From Burkholderiales bacterium (GTDB lineage Bacteria; Pseudomonadota; Gammaproteobacteria; Burkholderiales; Burkholderiaceae_F), in the NCBI GenBank assembly GCA_900290335.1, contig OKRD01000154.1, positions 8,215 to 45,993 of the forward strand: a DNA stretch of 37,779 nucleotides, given 5' to 3'. The position numbers and the translations under genes were made by a program. The notes below the pieces were generated by a model. It worked only from the letters and a program-made list of their open reading frames with translations. It was not told where the DNA came from and did no database searches. This document shows, in pieces, positions 25,517-34,835 of this stretch (its first letter is position 1; every line of letters begins with the position of its first letter).

Positions 25517-27256
25517 TCACGCACGCTGCACCTGCCGGGCGCGGTCTTCCAGGAAACTCCCGAGAAATTCCTCGGCCGGCATCGGCCGTGCGAACAAAAA
25601 ACCCTGGGCCGAATCGCAACCGAGGGTGTGCATCCAGTCCTTCTGCTTGGCCGTTTCGACGCCCTCCGCGGTAACCGTCATGTCGAGCTTGTGCGCCATC
25701 TCGATCACCGCCTGGACGATGCTGTTCGTGCGCCCGTTCTGCATGCACTCGATCGTGAAGCTGCGATCGATCTTGAGCCGGTGCATGGGCAGGTCGCGCA
25801 GGTGGGCCAGGCTGGAATAGCCGACGCCGAAATCGTCGAGCGCCGCCTTGATGCCGGCGTCGCGCAAGCGCCGCAGGTTTTCCTGGGAAACCGCCGAAGC
25901 ATCGATGAGGCCCGTTTCGGTGATTTCGATTTCGAGTTCCTCCGCCGCAACCGCGAATTCGTCCAGGGTCAAGAGGACGAACTCGACGAAGCCGGGATTG
26001 CGCATCTGCACACCGGAGACATTGATCGCGATCGGCGGCAGGTCCAGGCCGATCTGGCGCCACAGCTGACGCTGGCGACAGGCCTCGCGCAGCACCCACT
26101 CCCCGACACCCTCGATCAGGCCACTCTCCTCGGCAATGGGGATGAACTCGCCCGGGGAAATATCGCCGAGCTCGGCGTCCTTCCAGCGCAGCAGGGCTTC
26201 GGCCCCGACCAGGCGGCCTTCGGGCAGCGATACCAGCGGCTGGTAGAACAGGCGGAAGTCACGCGACTCGTAGGCCTTGCGAAACCGTTGCTCCAGCAGT
26301 ACGCGCAGCTCCGTGCGCCGCGCCAGCTCCGGCGTGAACAGCGCTTGCGTGCCGCCGCCAGCCTCCTTGGCACGCAACAAGGCGGCATCGCCAGCATTGA
26401 ACAGTGCGTCCAGGTCGCCGCCGTCCTTGGGAAAAAATCCCACACCAACCGAGGCACGAACCGAAACCTCGATGTTGCCAAGGCGCTCGGAGCGGGCGAT
26501 CGCCTCGGTGACGTCGCGGGCGACCGCATCGACGAGATCGGAATTGACGACATCCACCAGCAGGGCGACGATCTCGTCGCCGCCGCGGCGGCCCAGCAGG
26601 TTCGGCGGGCGCACGACTTCGCGCAGGCGCGCGGCCACCGCCGCGAGCACCCGGTCGCCGACGCGATGGCCGTAGACGCTGTTGAGCACCCGGAACCGGT
26701 CCAGGCCGATGCACAGCAGGGCGCACTGGTGCCCTCGCGCGTAGGCATCGGACAGCACCTGCTGGGCGCTCTCATCGAAGGCCTTGCGATTGAGCAGCAG
26801 GGTCAGCGGGTCGATGCTGGCAAGGTCCCGCAGCGCGTCCTGCGTGCGGGTTTGCTCGGTAATATCGCGTCCGATGCCGGCGTAGCCGGTGAATTGGCCT
26901 GCCGGGTCGAAAATCGGCACGCCGCACAGCTGCTGCACCGCCGCCCCCTCGCCAACGAGCGGGCGCCGAACCACGAGGTCGGAGAAGGGTAGGCGGGCCT
27001 CGAGGCGCTGCTTGTGCTCTTGCCAGGTCGACGGCCGCAGGAGTTCCCCCGGGATCTCCCAATCACGCCTGCCGATCCACTGCGAAAACGCCGCCTCGGC
27101 TGCACTAGGGCCGCCGTGCAGGATCGTCAAGCGCAGGACAGCATCGGTCTCCCAGTACCAGTCGCCGCTGCGCAGGGCCAGCGCGCGCAGGCTGGCCTCG
27201 CCGGCGCGCGCCCCTGCCGGCCAAGCGTCCGCTTCAGACATCGGCTTCGACATCAT
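25517..27256 (-). CDS. PAS-GGDEF-EAL protein, probable c-di-GMP phosphodiesterase
   Basis: A 579-residue signalling protein without membrane spans. A PAS domain lies at about 30-140 ([32 protein letters not shown]), then GGDEF (about 145-305) and EAL (about 325-565). The GGDEF part looks inactive: the metal-binding DxD region reads GLDRF (184-188), the signature is GGDEI (225-229) and no RxxD inhibitory site precedes it. The EAL part keeps its catalytic marks: EALLRW (353-358), [24 protein letters not shown] (474-483), KIDRSF, EGVE and QGFLFARP. Net c-di-GMP hydrolysis is expected. The first of three possible ATGs (27256, 27253, 27241) has GGAG upstream; all overlap the end of parE. Confidence 0.92.
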   Translation of the reverse strand: MMSKPMSEADAWPAGARAGEASLRALALRSGDWYWETDAVLRLTILHGGPSAAEAAFSQWIGRRDWEIPGELLRPSTWQEHKQRLEARLPFSDLVVRRPLVGEGAAVQQLCGVPIFDPAGQFTGYAGIGRDITEQTRTQDALRDLASIDPLTLLLNRKAFDESAQQVLSDAYARGHQCALLCIGLDRFRVLNSVYGHRVGDRVLAAVAARLREVVRPPNLLGRRGGDEIVALLVDVVNSDLVDAVARDVTEAIARSERLGNIEVSVRASVGVGFFPKDGGDLDALFNAGDAALLRAKEAGGGTQALFTPELARRTELRVLLEQRFRKAYESRDFRLFYQPLVSLPEGRLVGAEALLRWKDAELGDISPGEFIPIAEESGLIEGVGEWVLREACRQRQLWRQIGLDLPPIAINVSGVQMRNPGFVEFVLLTLDEFAVAAEELEIEITETGLIDASAVSQENLRRLRDAGIKAALDDFGVGYSSLAHLRDLPMHRLKIDRSFTIECMQNGRTNSIVQAVIEMAHKLDMTVTAEGVETAKQKDWMHTLGCDSAQGFLFARPMPAEEFLGSFLEDRARQVQRA

Positions 27257-29216
27257 TGCCGTGCATCTCCAGCCACGCCTTGCGCGAATGCGCCTCGCCG
27301 CGTCCCATGAGCATCGTCATGGTGTCGACGGTCGCGCGTTGATCGAGCGTCCCCAGGGACACCGGCAGCAGCCGACGCGTATCCGGATTCATCGTCGTCT
27401 CCCACAGCTGCTGCGCCGTCATTTCGCCCAATCCCTTGAAGCGCCCGATCTCCACGGCCTCCGGCCGCACCCCCTCGTCCTGGAGCTTGGCCATGGTCGC
27501 TACGCGCTCCTCCTCGTCCAGGCAGTACAGGCGGCGCGCAGGGCGCCGGCCCTGCGGGCCCACGTCGAGGCGAAACAGCGGCGGCCGCGCGACATACACG
27601 TGGCCGGTTTCGATCAAGCGGGGGAAGTGCCGGAAAAACAAGGTCAGCAGCAGCACCTGGATATGCGCGCCGTCGACGTCGGCGTCGGCCAGGATGCAGA
27701 TCTTGCCGTAACGCAGACCGCCAAGATCGACTTCGCCGTCGGTGCCGTGCGGATCGACGCCAATGGCCACCGCGATATCGTGCACCTCGGCATTGCCAAA
27801 CAGCCGGTCCCGCTCCACCTCCCAGGTATTGAGCACCTTGCCACGCAAGGGCAGGATCGCCTGGTACTCCTTGTCCCGACCAAGCTTGGCCGAGCCGCCG
27901 GCCGAATCCCCCTCGACCAGGAACAGCTCGTTGCGCGCGATATCGGTACTCTCGCAGTCCGTAAGTTTGCCGGGCAATACGGCGACCGCCGAACCCTTCC
28001 TCTTTTCAATCTTTTGCAGCGCGCGCGTGCGCGCCTGCGCCTGCTGCACGGCAAGCTCGGCAATGCGGCGCCCGTGCTCGGGATGCTGGTTGAGCCAAAA
28101 CTCGAGCTGCGGACGCACGAACGAGACGATCAGGCGCACTGCGTCCCGGCTGTTGAGGCGCTCCTTGACCTGCCCCTGGAACTGCGGATCGAGCACCTTG
28201 GCCGAAAGCACAAAGCTCACGCGCGCGAACACATCCTCGGGCAGCAGCCGCACACCCTTGGGAAGCGCGCCGTGCGCTTCGGCAAAGGCCCGCACCGCGG
28301 TAAACACGCCTTCGCGCAAGCCCGATTCATGCGTGCCCCCGGCCGTGGTCGGAATCAGATTGACAAAGGACTCGCGCGCTACCGGCCCTTCGTCGGTCCA
28401 CGCCAGCACCCAGCGCGCGCCCTCGCCTTCAGCAAAGCTCGCATCGTCGGCGGGCGCGTAGCCCTCGGCCTCGAGGATCGGCGCGACCAGTTCGCCGCCG
28501 AGCGCCCCGCGCAGATACTCGCCCAACCCGCCATCGAAGCGCCAGCTCCGCTCCAGGCCGCTGCTGGCGACGCGCAAGCTGACCTGCGTGCCCGGCATGA
28601 GCATCGCCTTGCTGCGCAGCACGCGCTCCAACTCCTCGACGGAGACCCGCGCGCTGTCGAAGTACTTGCCGTCGGGCCAGACCGTGACGCGCGTGCCGCT
28701 TTGCTTGTCGGTCGCAGCGAGCGCTCGCGAGCGCAAGGGTTCGACAACCTCGCCGCCCGCGAAGGCGATTCGATGTTCGCGCCGATCGCGCCAGACGACC
28801 ACCTCCAGGCGCTTGGACAGCGCGTTGGTGACCGACACGCCTACGCCGTGCAGGCCGCCGGAGAACGAATACGCGCCGCCAGCGCGCTTGTCGAACTTGC
28901 CACCCGCGTGCAAGCGCGTGAAGACGATTTCGACGACCGGGACCTTCTCCTCGGGGTGGAGGCCGACCGGGATGCCGCGCCCGTCATCCTCCACGCTCAC
29001 CGCGCCGTCGGCCCCGACGCGTACATCGATGTGCGAGCCGAAACCGGCAAGGATCTCATCGGCGGAGTTGTCAATCACTTCCTGGATGATGTGCAGCGGG
29101 CTCTCGGTGCGCGTGTACATTCCCGGACGCTGGCGCACCGGCTCGAGTCCCTTCAGGACCCGAATCGACGCTTCCCCGTATTGGGCCGGGCCGCCTCGCG
29201 AACGCGTCGCGCTCAT
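27234..29216 (-). CDS. parE: DNA topoisomerase IV subunit B
   Basis: The ATPase subunit of topoisomerase IV. The 660-residue protein has the GHKL site ([35 protein letters not shown]) and the switch-lysine region of the transducer. The TOPRIM motifs are [10 protein letters not shown] and [10 protein letters not shown], and the C-terminus carries [19 protein letters not shown]. Length and lack of the long GyrB insertion favour ParE over GyrB, and the parC gene nearby agrees. ATG at 29216 is chosen; the frame is open to 29336 without family likeness. The ribosome-binding site is weak. A promoter candidate overlapping DnaA boxes lies about 150 bases upstream. Its 3' end overlaps the PAS-GGDEF-EAL gene. 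Confidence 0.94.
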   Translation of the reverse strand: MSATRSRGGPAQYGEASIRVLKGLEPVRQRPGMYTRTESPLHIIQEVIDNSADEILAGFGSHIDVRVGADGAVSVEDDGRGIPVGLHPEEKVPVVEIVFTRLHAGGKFDKRAGGAYSFSGGLHGVGVSVTNALSKRLEVVVWRDRREHRIAFAGGEVVEPLRSRALAATDKQSGTRVTVWPDGKYFDSARVSVEELERVLRSKAMLMPGTQVSLRVASSGLERSWRFDGGLGEYLRGALGGELVAPILEAEGYAPADDASFAEGEGARWVLAWTDEGPVARESFVNLIPTTAGGTHESGLREGVFTAVRAFAEAHGALPKGVRLLPEDVFARVSFVLSAKVLDPQFQGQVKERLNSRDAVRLIVSFVRPQLEFWLNQHPEHGRRIAELAVQQAQARTRALQKIEKRKGSAVAVLPGKLTDCESTDIARNELFLVEGDSAGGSAKLGRDKEYQAILPLRGKVLNTWEVERDRLFGNAEVHDIAVAIGVDPHGTDGEVDLGGLRYGKICILADADVDGAHIQVLLLTLFFRHFPRLIETGHVYVARPPLFRLDVGPQGRRPARRLYCLDEEERVATMAKLQDEGVRPEAVEIGRFKGLGEMTAQQLWETTMNPDTRRLLPVSLGTLDQRATVDTMTMLMGRGEAHSRKAWLEMHGNDVEADV

Positions 29217-29366
29217 CGGCTCGGCCGTCCCCAAGGCAGCCTCGGGCGCACCGCACCGGCGAGACAGTCCTCCAACGCTCCTCCCACGCCTCTGAAGATC
29301 GGCAACACAAAACCCGCTTTCGTCACGCACGCCCACGCGCCTGGCCGGCTCATGGCGAATCCAGCG

Positions 29367-29395
29367 ATTTTATCCACAGACGGTGTGGATAAGAA
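29367..29395 (-). promoter_or_regulatory. Candidate parE promoter overlapping DnaA boxes
   Basis: Minus strand: TAAAAT (29367-29372) matches the -10 consensus at 5 of 6 positions. TTCTTA (29390-29395) is a weak -35 box at 17-base spacing. The spacer is almost wholly occupied by the DnaA-box dyad, so DnaA bound there should block RNA polymerase. The -35 match is poor; treat as a candidate only. Confidence 0.35.
29370..29392. promoter_or_regulatory. Two perfect DnaA boxes head to head
   Basis: TTATCCACA (29370-29378, plus strand) and TGTGGATAA (29384-29392, the same box on the minus strand) are separated by GACGG. Both match the strongest known DnaA box. They lie between the divergent parE gene and tRNA-Arg. 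No other origin marks (AT-rich unwinding region, box cluster, dnaA or gidA) are visible in the window, so control of parE or DnaA titration is likelier than a replication origin. The same dyad could fold as a 9-bp stem, but there is no T-run. Confidence 0.8.
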
Positions 29396-29479
29396 CCCCG
29401 CCATGCAGCGCAAAGCACGCAGGCACGCGCAGTACCCTGGACTGCGCATTCCTGAGGCATATTGCCACCGTCGCGCCCG

Positions 29480-29485
29480 TATACT
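29480..29485 (+). promoter_or_regulatory. -10 box of the tRNA-Arg gene
   Basis: TATACT lies 10 bases before the first base of the tRNA, a fitting distance for a -10 box. No convincing -35 box at 16-18 bases was found. Confidence 0.45.
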
Positions 29486-29495
29486 TCGCGCGCCT

Positions 29496-29570
29496 CTCCC
29501 CGTAGCACAATGGATAGTGCACGCGCCTCCTAAGCGTGAGATCCAGGTTCGACTCCTGGCGGGGGGACCA
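29496..29570 (+). tRNA. tRNA-Arg (anticodon CCU)
   Basis: A full cloverleaf can be drawn. The acceptor stem is 29496-29502 with 29560-29566 (one U-G pair) and the D stem GCAC/GTGC. The anticodon stem CGCGC/GCGTG holds the loop CTCCTAA, giving anticodon CCT (29529-29531). The variable loop is short (AGAT). The T stem is a perfect CCAGG/CCTGG around TTCGACT. CCA is encoded (29568-29570). It reads AGG codons. Its 3' end is nine bases from the orn stop on the opposite strand, with no evident terminator between. Confidence 0.97.
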
Positions 29571-29579
29571 CGGGCGCAA

Positions 29580-30191
29580 TCAGCGCACGGTAATCCAGTT
29601 CACGCGGTAGTGCTGCAGCTCGGCGATCGACTCGTAGACATCGGCCAGCGCCTCGTGCCGGCTTTTCTTCTCGAAACTTCGATGCACCTCCGGGTTCCAG
29701 CGCTTGGCCAGTTCCTTGAGCGTGCTCACGTCCAGGTTGCGGTAGTGAAAGAACGCCTCCAGGCGCGGCATCCAGCGCGCCAGGAACCGCCGGTCCTGGC
29801 AGATCGAGTTGCCACACATGGGCGACTTGCCCGCCCGCACATACCGCCCCAGGAATCCGAGCACCGTCTGCTCGGCCAGCGCCTCGTCCATGGGGGACTG
29901 GCGAACCCGCTCGATGAGTCCCGAACGACCGTGGGTCGCACGATTCCAGGCGTCCATGCCGGACAGCACGGACTCGGGCTGGTGGACCACGACGACCGGA
30001 CCTTCGGCAACGGTCTCCAGGTTGGCATTGGTGATGACCACGGCCACCTCCAGGATCCGATCCGAGTCGGGGTGCAATCCGCTCATCTCCATGTCGATCC
30101 AGACAAGGTTATTGTCGTCAATCGCGAGCTCTTTCGCGCCGGCGGTCTCGGGCGCGGCGCTCGCGATCTCGGGGGCGGAGTCGTGTGCCAT
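29580..30191 (-). CDS. orn: Oligoribonuclease
   Basis: A 3'-5' exonuclease of the DEDDh class that degrades 2- to 5-nt RNAs, including pGpG from c-di-GMP breakdown. The catalytic Asp and Glu are in [11 protein letters not shown], the second Asp in the [16 protein letters not shown] segments, and the His in [13 protein letters not shown] at 30191 gives 203 residues, with about 25 acidic, Ala-rich residues before the usual family start ([10 protein letters not shown]). A start further in is possible but no better one was seen. It diverges from the M48 protease gene and converges with tRNA-Arg. Orn completes the c-di-GMP breakdown begun by EAL proteins such as the one at 25517. Confidence 0.95.
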   Translation of the reverse strand: MAHDSAPEIASAAPETAGAKELAIDDNNLVWIDMEMSGLHPDSDRILEVAVVITNANLETVAEGPVVVVHQPESVLSGMDAWNRATHGRSGLIERVRQSPMDEALAEQTVLGFLGRYVRAGKSPMCGNSICQDRRFLARWMPRLEAFFHYRNLDVSTLKELAKRWNPEVHRSFEKKSRHEALADVYESIAELQHYRVNWITVR

Positions 30192-30338
30192 AATTTTCGT
30201 TTCGTCAGCGCGCGTGCCTTGTGGCGACCTGTTGAGCAATCGAGCCTTTGGCCAAGCGGCCGGAATTGTCGCACGCCCCGGCGCGCGCACGCGCGCAGAC
30301 CGCGGAGCGACCGGCGCCGCCGGTGAACCCCAACGACC

Positions 30339-31601
30339 ATGAGCCTGCTCTTTGCCTTTGTCCTGGGCATCCATTTCGTTCTCAAGCTCTGGCTGAGCGG
30401 GCGCCAGGTCCGCTATGTCGCCCTGCGCGCCCAGCAGGTGCCCGAGCAGTTTGCCGACACTATCGGCCTGGAGGATCACCGCCGCGCCGCGCGTTACACG
30501 ATCACCAAGCAGCGCCTTGCCATGCTCGAGACGCTGGCCGGCACCGTGCTGTTCCTGGCGCTGACCTGGGGTGGGGGCCTGCAAGGGCTCTACGACGGCC
30601 TGGGTTCGGTGCTTGCGGCTGGCCTGGGTTTTGATCTGGCACTGGTTGCCTGCGTGCTCGCCTTGCTCGGGCTGGTTGACTTGCCGTTCGCCTGGTGGCG
30701 GCAATTCCGGATCGAGCAGCAATTCGGGTTTAACCGGATGACCCAGGCGATGTTCTTTGCCGATGCGCTCAAGTCCGTGCTGGTCGGCGCGGCGCTTGGC
30801 CTGCCGCTGCTCGCCGCCGTGCTGCAGCTCATGCGCGCCGGCGGGCCCTCGTGGTGGCTGGCGGCCTGGCTGCTGTGGTCGACGTTTTCGCTCTTGCTGA
30901 GCGTGGCGTATCCGTGGTTGATCGCACCGTTGTTCAATCGCTTCACGCCGCTGGGCGACGAGGCCTTGCGGCAACGCATTCGCCAGCTGCTCGAGCGCAC
31001 CGGCTTTCGCAGCAACGGCGTCTACACCATGGACGGGTCGCGCCGCTCAACGCACGGCAATGCCTACTTCACCGGCCTGGGGGCGGCCAAGCGCATCGTC
31101 TTCTACGACACCTTGATCGAGCGCCTGCATCCGGACGAGATCGAAGCCGTGCTGGCGCACGAACTTGGCCATTTCCGGCTCCATCACGTAGCCAAGGGCA
31201 TCGCCAGCAGCCTTGCCATCGCGCTGCTCTGGCTGGCGCTGCTCGGTTGGTTGCAGTCCCAGCCTTGGTTTCCTGCCAGCCTGGGCGTTGTGATGCGCGT
31301 CGATCTTCCCAGCAACGGCCTGGTGCTGGTTCTTTTCGGTCTCGTGATGCCGCTTTTTTCGTTCGCCTTTGCCCCGCTGCAAAGCGCGGTTTCGCGCCGT
31401 CACGAGTTCGAGGCCGACGCTTTCGCGGCGCGCCACGCCTCGGCCCGATCGCTGGTCCGCGCCCTGGTCAAGCTCTACCAAGACAACGCGGCCACCCTCA
31501 CGCCCGATCCTGTTCACTCGGTCTTCTACGATTCGCACCCGCCGGCATCGACCCGGATCAACCGGTTGCTCGCCAGTGCCCCGGCGGCCGCAACCCCCTG
31601 A
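30339..31601 (+). CDS. M48 family membrane metalloprotease (Ste24/CAAX protease type)
   Basis: A polytopic zinc protease of 420 residues. The N-terminal half has several membrane spans (about 1-20, 62-82, 92-115, 145-165, 172-195). The zinc motif HELGH is at residues 274-278 and the third ligand Glu is in [11 protein letters not shown]. Another span pair lies around 290-340. The Ste24-like layout (long N-terminal membrane part, HExxH late) sets it apart from HtpX. In bacteria such enzymes are thought to serve membrane protein quality control; substrate unknown. rsgA begins 26 bases before its stop, so the two are co-transcribed. The gene order with orn and rsgA is, as I recall it, typical of Burkholderiales. 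Confidence 0.92.
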   Translation: MSLLFAFVLGIHFVLKLWLSGRQVRYVALRAQQVPEQFADTIGLEDHRRAARYTITKQRLAMLETLAGTVLFLALTWGGGLQGLYDGLGSVLAAGLGFDLALVACVLALLGLVDLPFAWWRQFRIEQQFGFNRMTQAMFFADALKSVLVGAALGLPLLAAVLQLMRAGGPSWWLAAWLLWSTFSLLLSVAYPWLIAPLFNRFTPLGDEALRQRIRQLLERTGFRSNGVYTMDGSRRSTHGNAYFTGLGAAKRIVFYDTLIERLHPDEIEAVLAHELGHFRLHHVAKGIASSLAIALLWLALLGWLQSQPWFPASLGVVMRVDLPSNGLVLVLFGLVMPLFSFAFAPLQSAVSRRHEFEADAFAARHASARSLVRALVKLYQDNAATLTPDPVHSVFYDSHPPASTRINRLLASAPAAATP

Positions 31602-32583
31602 CAGCTCTGCCGCCCGCGCGCCGCAGGCGAGGGGCGCGGCACCGCAGCGCTCGGGCGATTGCTTGGACGAGCGCTGCGCGGGCCGCGTCGTCGCGCGCTT
31701 TGGTTCGCGCTACATCGTTGCCGTCGATCGTGCCGCGGGCGACACGGCCGCGGGACAAGAGTTGGACGCGATCGGCCGCGGCCGACGGCAGGACATCGTC
31801 GTTGGCGACCGCGTGCATTGCTCCCGGGAGCAGGGCTTGCTGGTGATCGAAGCGGTCGAGCCGCGACGTAATCTATTGTTTCGGGCCGACGCCAACCGCA
31901 CCAAGCCGCTGGCCGCCAACGTCGATCAGATTGCGATCGTCTTTGCCGCACAGCCGCCGCCGCAGCCCGAGTTCGTCTGGCGTGCCCTGCTGGCGGCCGC
32001 TGCAGCGGGAGTCGAACCGGTCGCCATCCTCAACAAGATCGACCTGGAAAGCGCTGCCGCGCTGGCGGCGCTGGACGAAGTAGCCCGACTCGGTGCGCGG
32101 GTCGTTCGGGTCTCCGCGCGCGGCAACCCTCGGGGTGCAGCCCAGCAGCTCGAGCAGGTATGCCGGGACCGGATAACCTTGTTCGTGGGCCAATCGGGCG
32201 TGGGCAAATCGACCCTGCTCAACCTGCTGATCGGTTCGGAACTACGTACCGGGGTCCTCTCGCGGCGCGGCACGCACGGCCGCCAGACGACGACCGCGAC
32301 CCGCTGGTTGGCCTACGGCACGCGCGGGGCCGTGATCGATTCGCCCGGATTTCACGAGTTTGGCCTCGGCCATCTGTCGGCCGCCGAACTGGCGCGGTCG
32401 ATGCCAGACTTCGCCGCAGTCACGCAGCCCTGCCGCTTTGCCGATTGCCACCATGCGGAGGAACCCGATTGTCAGGTTCGGGCAGCGGTCGAGGATGGCC
32501 AGATCAGCCGCGCGCGTTACGAGTTCTATCGCAAGCTGCTCGCGCAAGATTCGGGCACCATGGCCGCGCATTCCAGGAAGTGA
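31576..32583 (+). CDS. rsgA: Small ribosomal subunit biogenesis GTPase RsgA
   Basis: A circularly permuted GTPase that checks late 30S maturation. After an N-terminal OB fold (about 35-95; GRVVARFGSRYIVAV), the G motifs come in permuted order: G4 LNKID, then G1 GQSGVGKST, then G3 DSPGF. A C-terminal zinc knuckle follows (CRFADCHHAEEPDC). The start is uncertain: GTG at 31576 gives 335 residues and overlaps the M48 gene by 26 bases, while TTG at 31663 gives 306 residues. Related proteins often have a basic tail before the OB fold, so I used the GTG. No clear ribosome-binding site decides it. Confidence 0.93.
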   Translation: MPRRPQPPDSSAARAPQARGAAPQRSGDCLDERCAGRVVARFGSRYIVAVDRAAGDTAAGQELDAIGRGRRQDIVVGDRVHCSREQGLLVIEAVEPRRNLLFRADANRTKPLAANVDQIAIVFAAQPPPQPEFVWRALLAAAAAGVEPVAILNKIDLESAAALAALDEVARLGARVVRVSARGNPRGAAQQLEQVCRDRITLFVGQSGVGKSTLLNLLIGSELRTGVLSRRGTHGRQTTTATRWLAYGTRGAVIDSPGFHEFGLGHLSAAELARSMPDFAAVTQPCRFADCHHAEEPDCQVRAAVEDGQISRARYEFYRKLLAQDSGTMAAHSRK

Positions 32584-32616
32584 CACGTCGGCGCGCGCCC
32601 GCTTCGCACCGACCGA

Positions 32617-33582
32617 TCAGGCGAGCGCAGCGGCGAGCGTAAGCAGCAGCAGCAAGACCAGCCACAGGACCATCGCGCGCCACGCCAGTCCGACGGCCGA
32701 GCGCAGCGCGTCGGGACCGGGCTCCGCCAGCCCGGCCCCCTCCTGCGCCGAAGCATCGAGATACTTGGCCGAATCGACGGTGCTCAGCACGCGAACACCC
32801 ATCGCGCCGCCTGCGGCGGCCAGAATCAACCCGCGCGCGCTGACCGTGCTGGGCTTGGAGTCAACCGTCATGTGGCGCCAGCAGTAGGCAGCACCCTCGA
32901 AATCCCCGACGATAGCGAATCCGAGCGCGGTCAAGCGCGCGGGCAGCCAGTCGATCAAGGCATAGGCCTTCTGGGCAAACTGACCGAACTGATCCGGCAC
33001 CATCGCCGCCTCGCCCGCCGAGGCCGGCCGATTCCAGTGCCGCGACAGGTATTCGCTGAGGCGATAGAGCACGGCGCCACTGGGGCCCGGCAGAACCAGA
33101 AACCAGAACAGCACGCCGAACACGTGCCGGTGGGCCGCCAGCAGTCCGAACTCGATCGACTGGCGCGCGATCTCGCCCTCGTTGAGCTCCGTCGGATCAA
33201 ATTCCGGGTCGGTGCGGCGGCGCCACTGGGCAAAGACGCGCCGTGCCTCGTCGGCGTCGCCGCGCTCCAGGGCGGTCTGGATGACGGTGATCGGGTGACT
33301 GAACTGGCGAAAGCCAAGGGCGAAGAACAAAACGAGCACGTCGATCGCGAGAGCGGCAAACCAGTTCCAGGACCGTGCCAATTCGAATACCAGCACCGTT
33401 ACGGCAACGCCGGCACCGACGACCAGGAGCCACCCGTAGGCGCCGTGGCGCGGCTTGCCGGCGTTGAGATTGTGCGACACCTTGTCCGCCCACGCGGTGG
33501 CCCCGGCGTAGACGGGATTGGACGACGGCATCGCCCGCACCTGTTCGAGCAGCAGGGTAAGAATCAAGGCAAGCCAGCTCAT
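32617..33582 (-). CDS. CobD/CbiB family membrane protein
   Basis: A 321-residue membrane protein starting MSWLALILTLLLEQVRA. It has several spans (about 1-20, 55-75, 80-100, 155-180, the last about 300-318) and conserved loops FRQFSHPITVIQTALERGD and RLSEYLSRHWN. This matches the CobD/CbiB family, whose founder is adenosylcobinamide-phosphate synthase. No other cobalamin genes are in the window, and betaproteobacteria carry a diverged relative at this locus (possibly AmpE/regulatory-like), so B12 synthesis is uncertain. ATG at 33582 fits the family; the frame is open to 33612. It follows the NUDIX gene by 26 bases and converges with rsgA. Confidence 0.85.
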   Translation of the reverse strand: MSWLALILTLLLEQVRAMPSSNPVYAGATAWADKVSHNLNAGKPRHGAYGWLLVVGAGVAVTVLVFELARSWNWFAALAIDVLVLFFALGFRQFSHPITVIQTALERGDADEARRVFAQWRRRTDPEFDPTELNEGEIARQSIEFGLLAAHRHVFGVLFWFLVLPGPSGAVLYRLSEYLSRHWNRPASAGEAAMVPDQFGQFAQKAYALIDWLPARLTALGFAIVGDFEGAAYCWRHMTVDSKPSTVSARGLILAAAGGAMGVRVLSTVDSAKYLDASAQEGAGLAEPGPDALRSAVGLAWRAMVLWLVLLLLLTLAAALA

Positions 33583-33608
33583 GGAGGCAGATTGTATGGT
33601 GTCCGCTC

Positions 33609-34289
33609 TCAAGCCAGCAGGAAGCGGTACAGGTTGCGCAGCATGGCCGCGGTGGCGCCCCAGATCAGGTACCGGCGGCGGCCGAAATACTCCATGGAAT
33701 ACACGCAGCGGCGCCGGCCGTCCTGCAGGACTACGCGACGCTGATGATTGGCGCCGTTCATCAGGAACGACAGGGGAACCTCGAAGTATTCCTCGACCTC
33801 CAGCGGATCGGCGTGCAGCTCGGCACCGGGCCCGATCAAGCCCACGACCGGTACCACGCGGTAGCCGCTGATCGTGAGGTACTGCGGCATGGTGCCGAGC
33901 ACCTCGACCAGCGCGTGTTCCAGGCGTATCTCTTCGTGGGCTTCGCGCAGCGCTGCATCGACCGCGCTCACCTCGCCGGGTTCGAGACGGCCGCCGGGAA
34001 AGCTGATCTGGCCGGCGTGGTCCTGCAGGCGTGAGGAGCGCACGGTAAAGAGCACCTGCAGCCCATCGCCGCGCTCCAGCAGCGCAATGAGCACCGCCGC
34101 CGGGCGCAGCGGCTGATCGGGGGCGAACAAGTCGCCATCGCCGCCCTGCTCGACCCGCCAGGCACGGGGCTCGAGAAAACGGGCGCGCAGCGCCTGCGGC
34201 GTGAGGCGCGCCGCGTCGATCGCCGGCCCACGCTGGGCCTCGAACTCCGGGTCGAACGGCAGCGTGTCGGGATCAATCGGGATGCGCAT
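33609..34289 (-). CDS. NUDIX hydrolase, CoA pyrophosphatase-like
   Basis: The 226-residue protein has the CoA-pyrophosphatase signature LFTVRSSRLQDHAGQISFPGG running into the Nudix box (GRLEPGE...REAHEEIRL), which holds the catalytic Glu pair in REAHEEI. The Gly that ends the general box is Arg here; NudL-type enzymes tolerate change there. The expected reaction is cleavage of CoA or acyl-CoA to phosphopantetheine and 3',5'-ADP, a housekeeping role. ATG at 34289 has GAGG upstream. It lies 70 bases downstream of rplS on the same strand and may be read through from the ribosomal operon. Confidence 0.9.
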   Translation of the reverse strand: MRIPIDPDTLPFDPEFEAQRGPAIDAARLTPQALRARFLEPRAWRVEQGGDGDLFAPDQPLRPAAVLIALLERGDGLQVLFTVRSSRLQDHAGQISFPGGRLEPGEVSAVDAALREAHEEIRLEHALVEVLGTMPQYLTISGYRVVPVVGLIGPGAELHADPLEVEEYFEVPLSFLMNGANHQRRVVLQDGRRRCVYSMEYFGRRRYLIWGATAAMLRNLYRFLLA

Positions 34290-34359
34290 CGCGCCGCCTC
34301 GCCGATGCCCTATGCCGCGATCTCATGACGGCCGCGCTCGCTGACCGCCGGCGCAGGCC

Positions 34360-34734
34360 TCATCCCTCGTTCTTGGACTCGAGCTTCTCGCGGATGCGCG
34401 CCGACTTGCCCGAACGCTGGCGCAAGTAATAGAGCTTGGCGCGGCGCACATCGCCGCGCCGCTTGACCTCGATCGACGCGATCGAGGGCGAATAGGTCTG
34501 GAAGGTGCGCTCCACCCCCTCGCCGCTCGAGATCTTGCGCACCACAAAGGAACTGTTGAGGCCGCGATTGCGGCGCGCGATGACCACGCCTTCATAGGCC
34601 TGCACGCGCTTGCGTGTTCCCTCGACGACGTTGACACTCACGATCACCGTGTCGCCCGGCGCAAATTCCGGAATCGACCGGTTGGCGCTCAGGCGCGCGA
34701 TTTCCTCATTCTCCAACTGCGTGATCACGTTCAC
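34360..34734 (-). CDS. rplS: 50S ribosomal protein L19
   Basis: The 124-residue L19 sits at the 30S-50S interface. Family marks are [52 protein letters not shown] and the basic end [14 protein letters not shown]. The start is GTG at 34734 ([11 protein letters not shown]), since GGAGA lies seven bases upstream and L19 proteins begin MN(L/V)I. Earlier frame to 34803 is not coding. It is the last gene of rpsP-rimM-trmD-rplS, 101 bases behind trmD. Confidence 0.97.
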   Translation of the reverse strand: MNVITQLENEEIARLSANRSIPEFAPGDTVIVSVNVVEGTRKRVQAYEGVVIARRNRGLNSSFVVRKISSGEGVERTFQTYSPSIASIEVKRRGDVRRAKLYYLRQRSGKSARIREKLESKNEG

Positions 34735-34835
34735 GTTCGCTCTCCAAGTGCCATCATGGTGCGGCGGTCTTGCCGGCACCGAGCGCACCCTGCGCGCCGG
34801 CACCGTCGTTTTGTTTTCCGCCCCAGAGGATGGGG

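Noticed and set aside
29340-29400. Replication origin at the DnaA boxes
   Set aside because: Only two boxes, no AT-rich unwinding stretch and no dnaA, dnaN or gidA genes are visible in the window.
29496-29570. tRNA-Arg as integration site of a mobile element
   Set aside because: No repeated 3' tRNA segment, integrase or atypical DNA is present nearby; housekeeping genes lie on both sides.
26889-30326. A 1145-codon open frame on the plus strand across the EAL gene, parE and orn
   Set aside because: It is the antisense shadow of three clear minus-strand genes in GC-rich DNA, has low-complexity Arg/Ala/His-rich translation and no family likeness.
33960-34010. Loss of the terminal Gly in the Nudix box (REAHEEIRL)
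   Set aside because: NudL-type CoA pyrophosphatases also vary at this place, so it is not a sign of inactivation.
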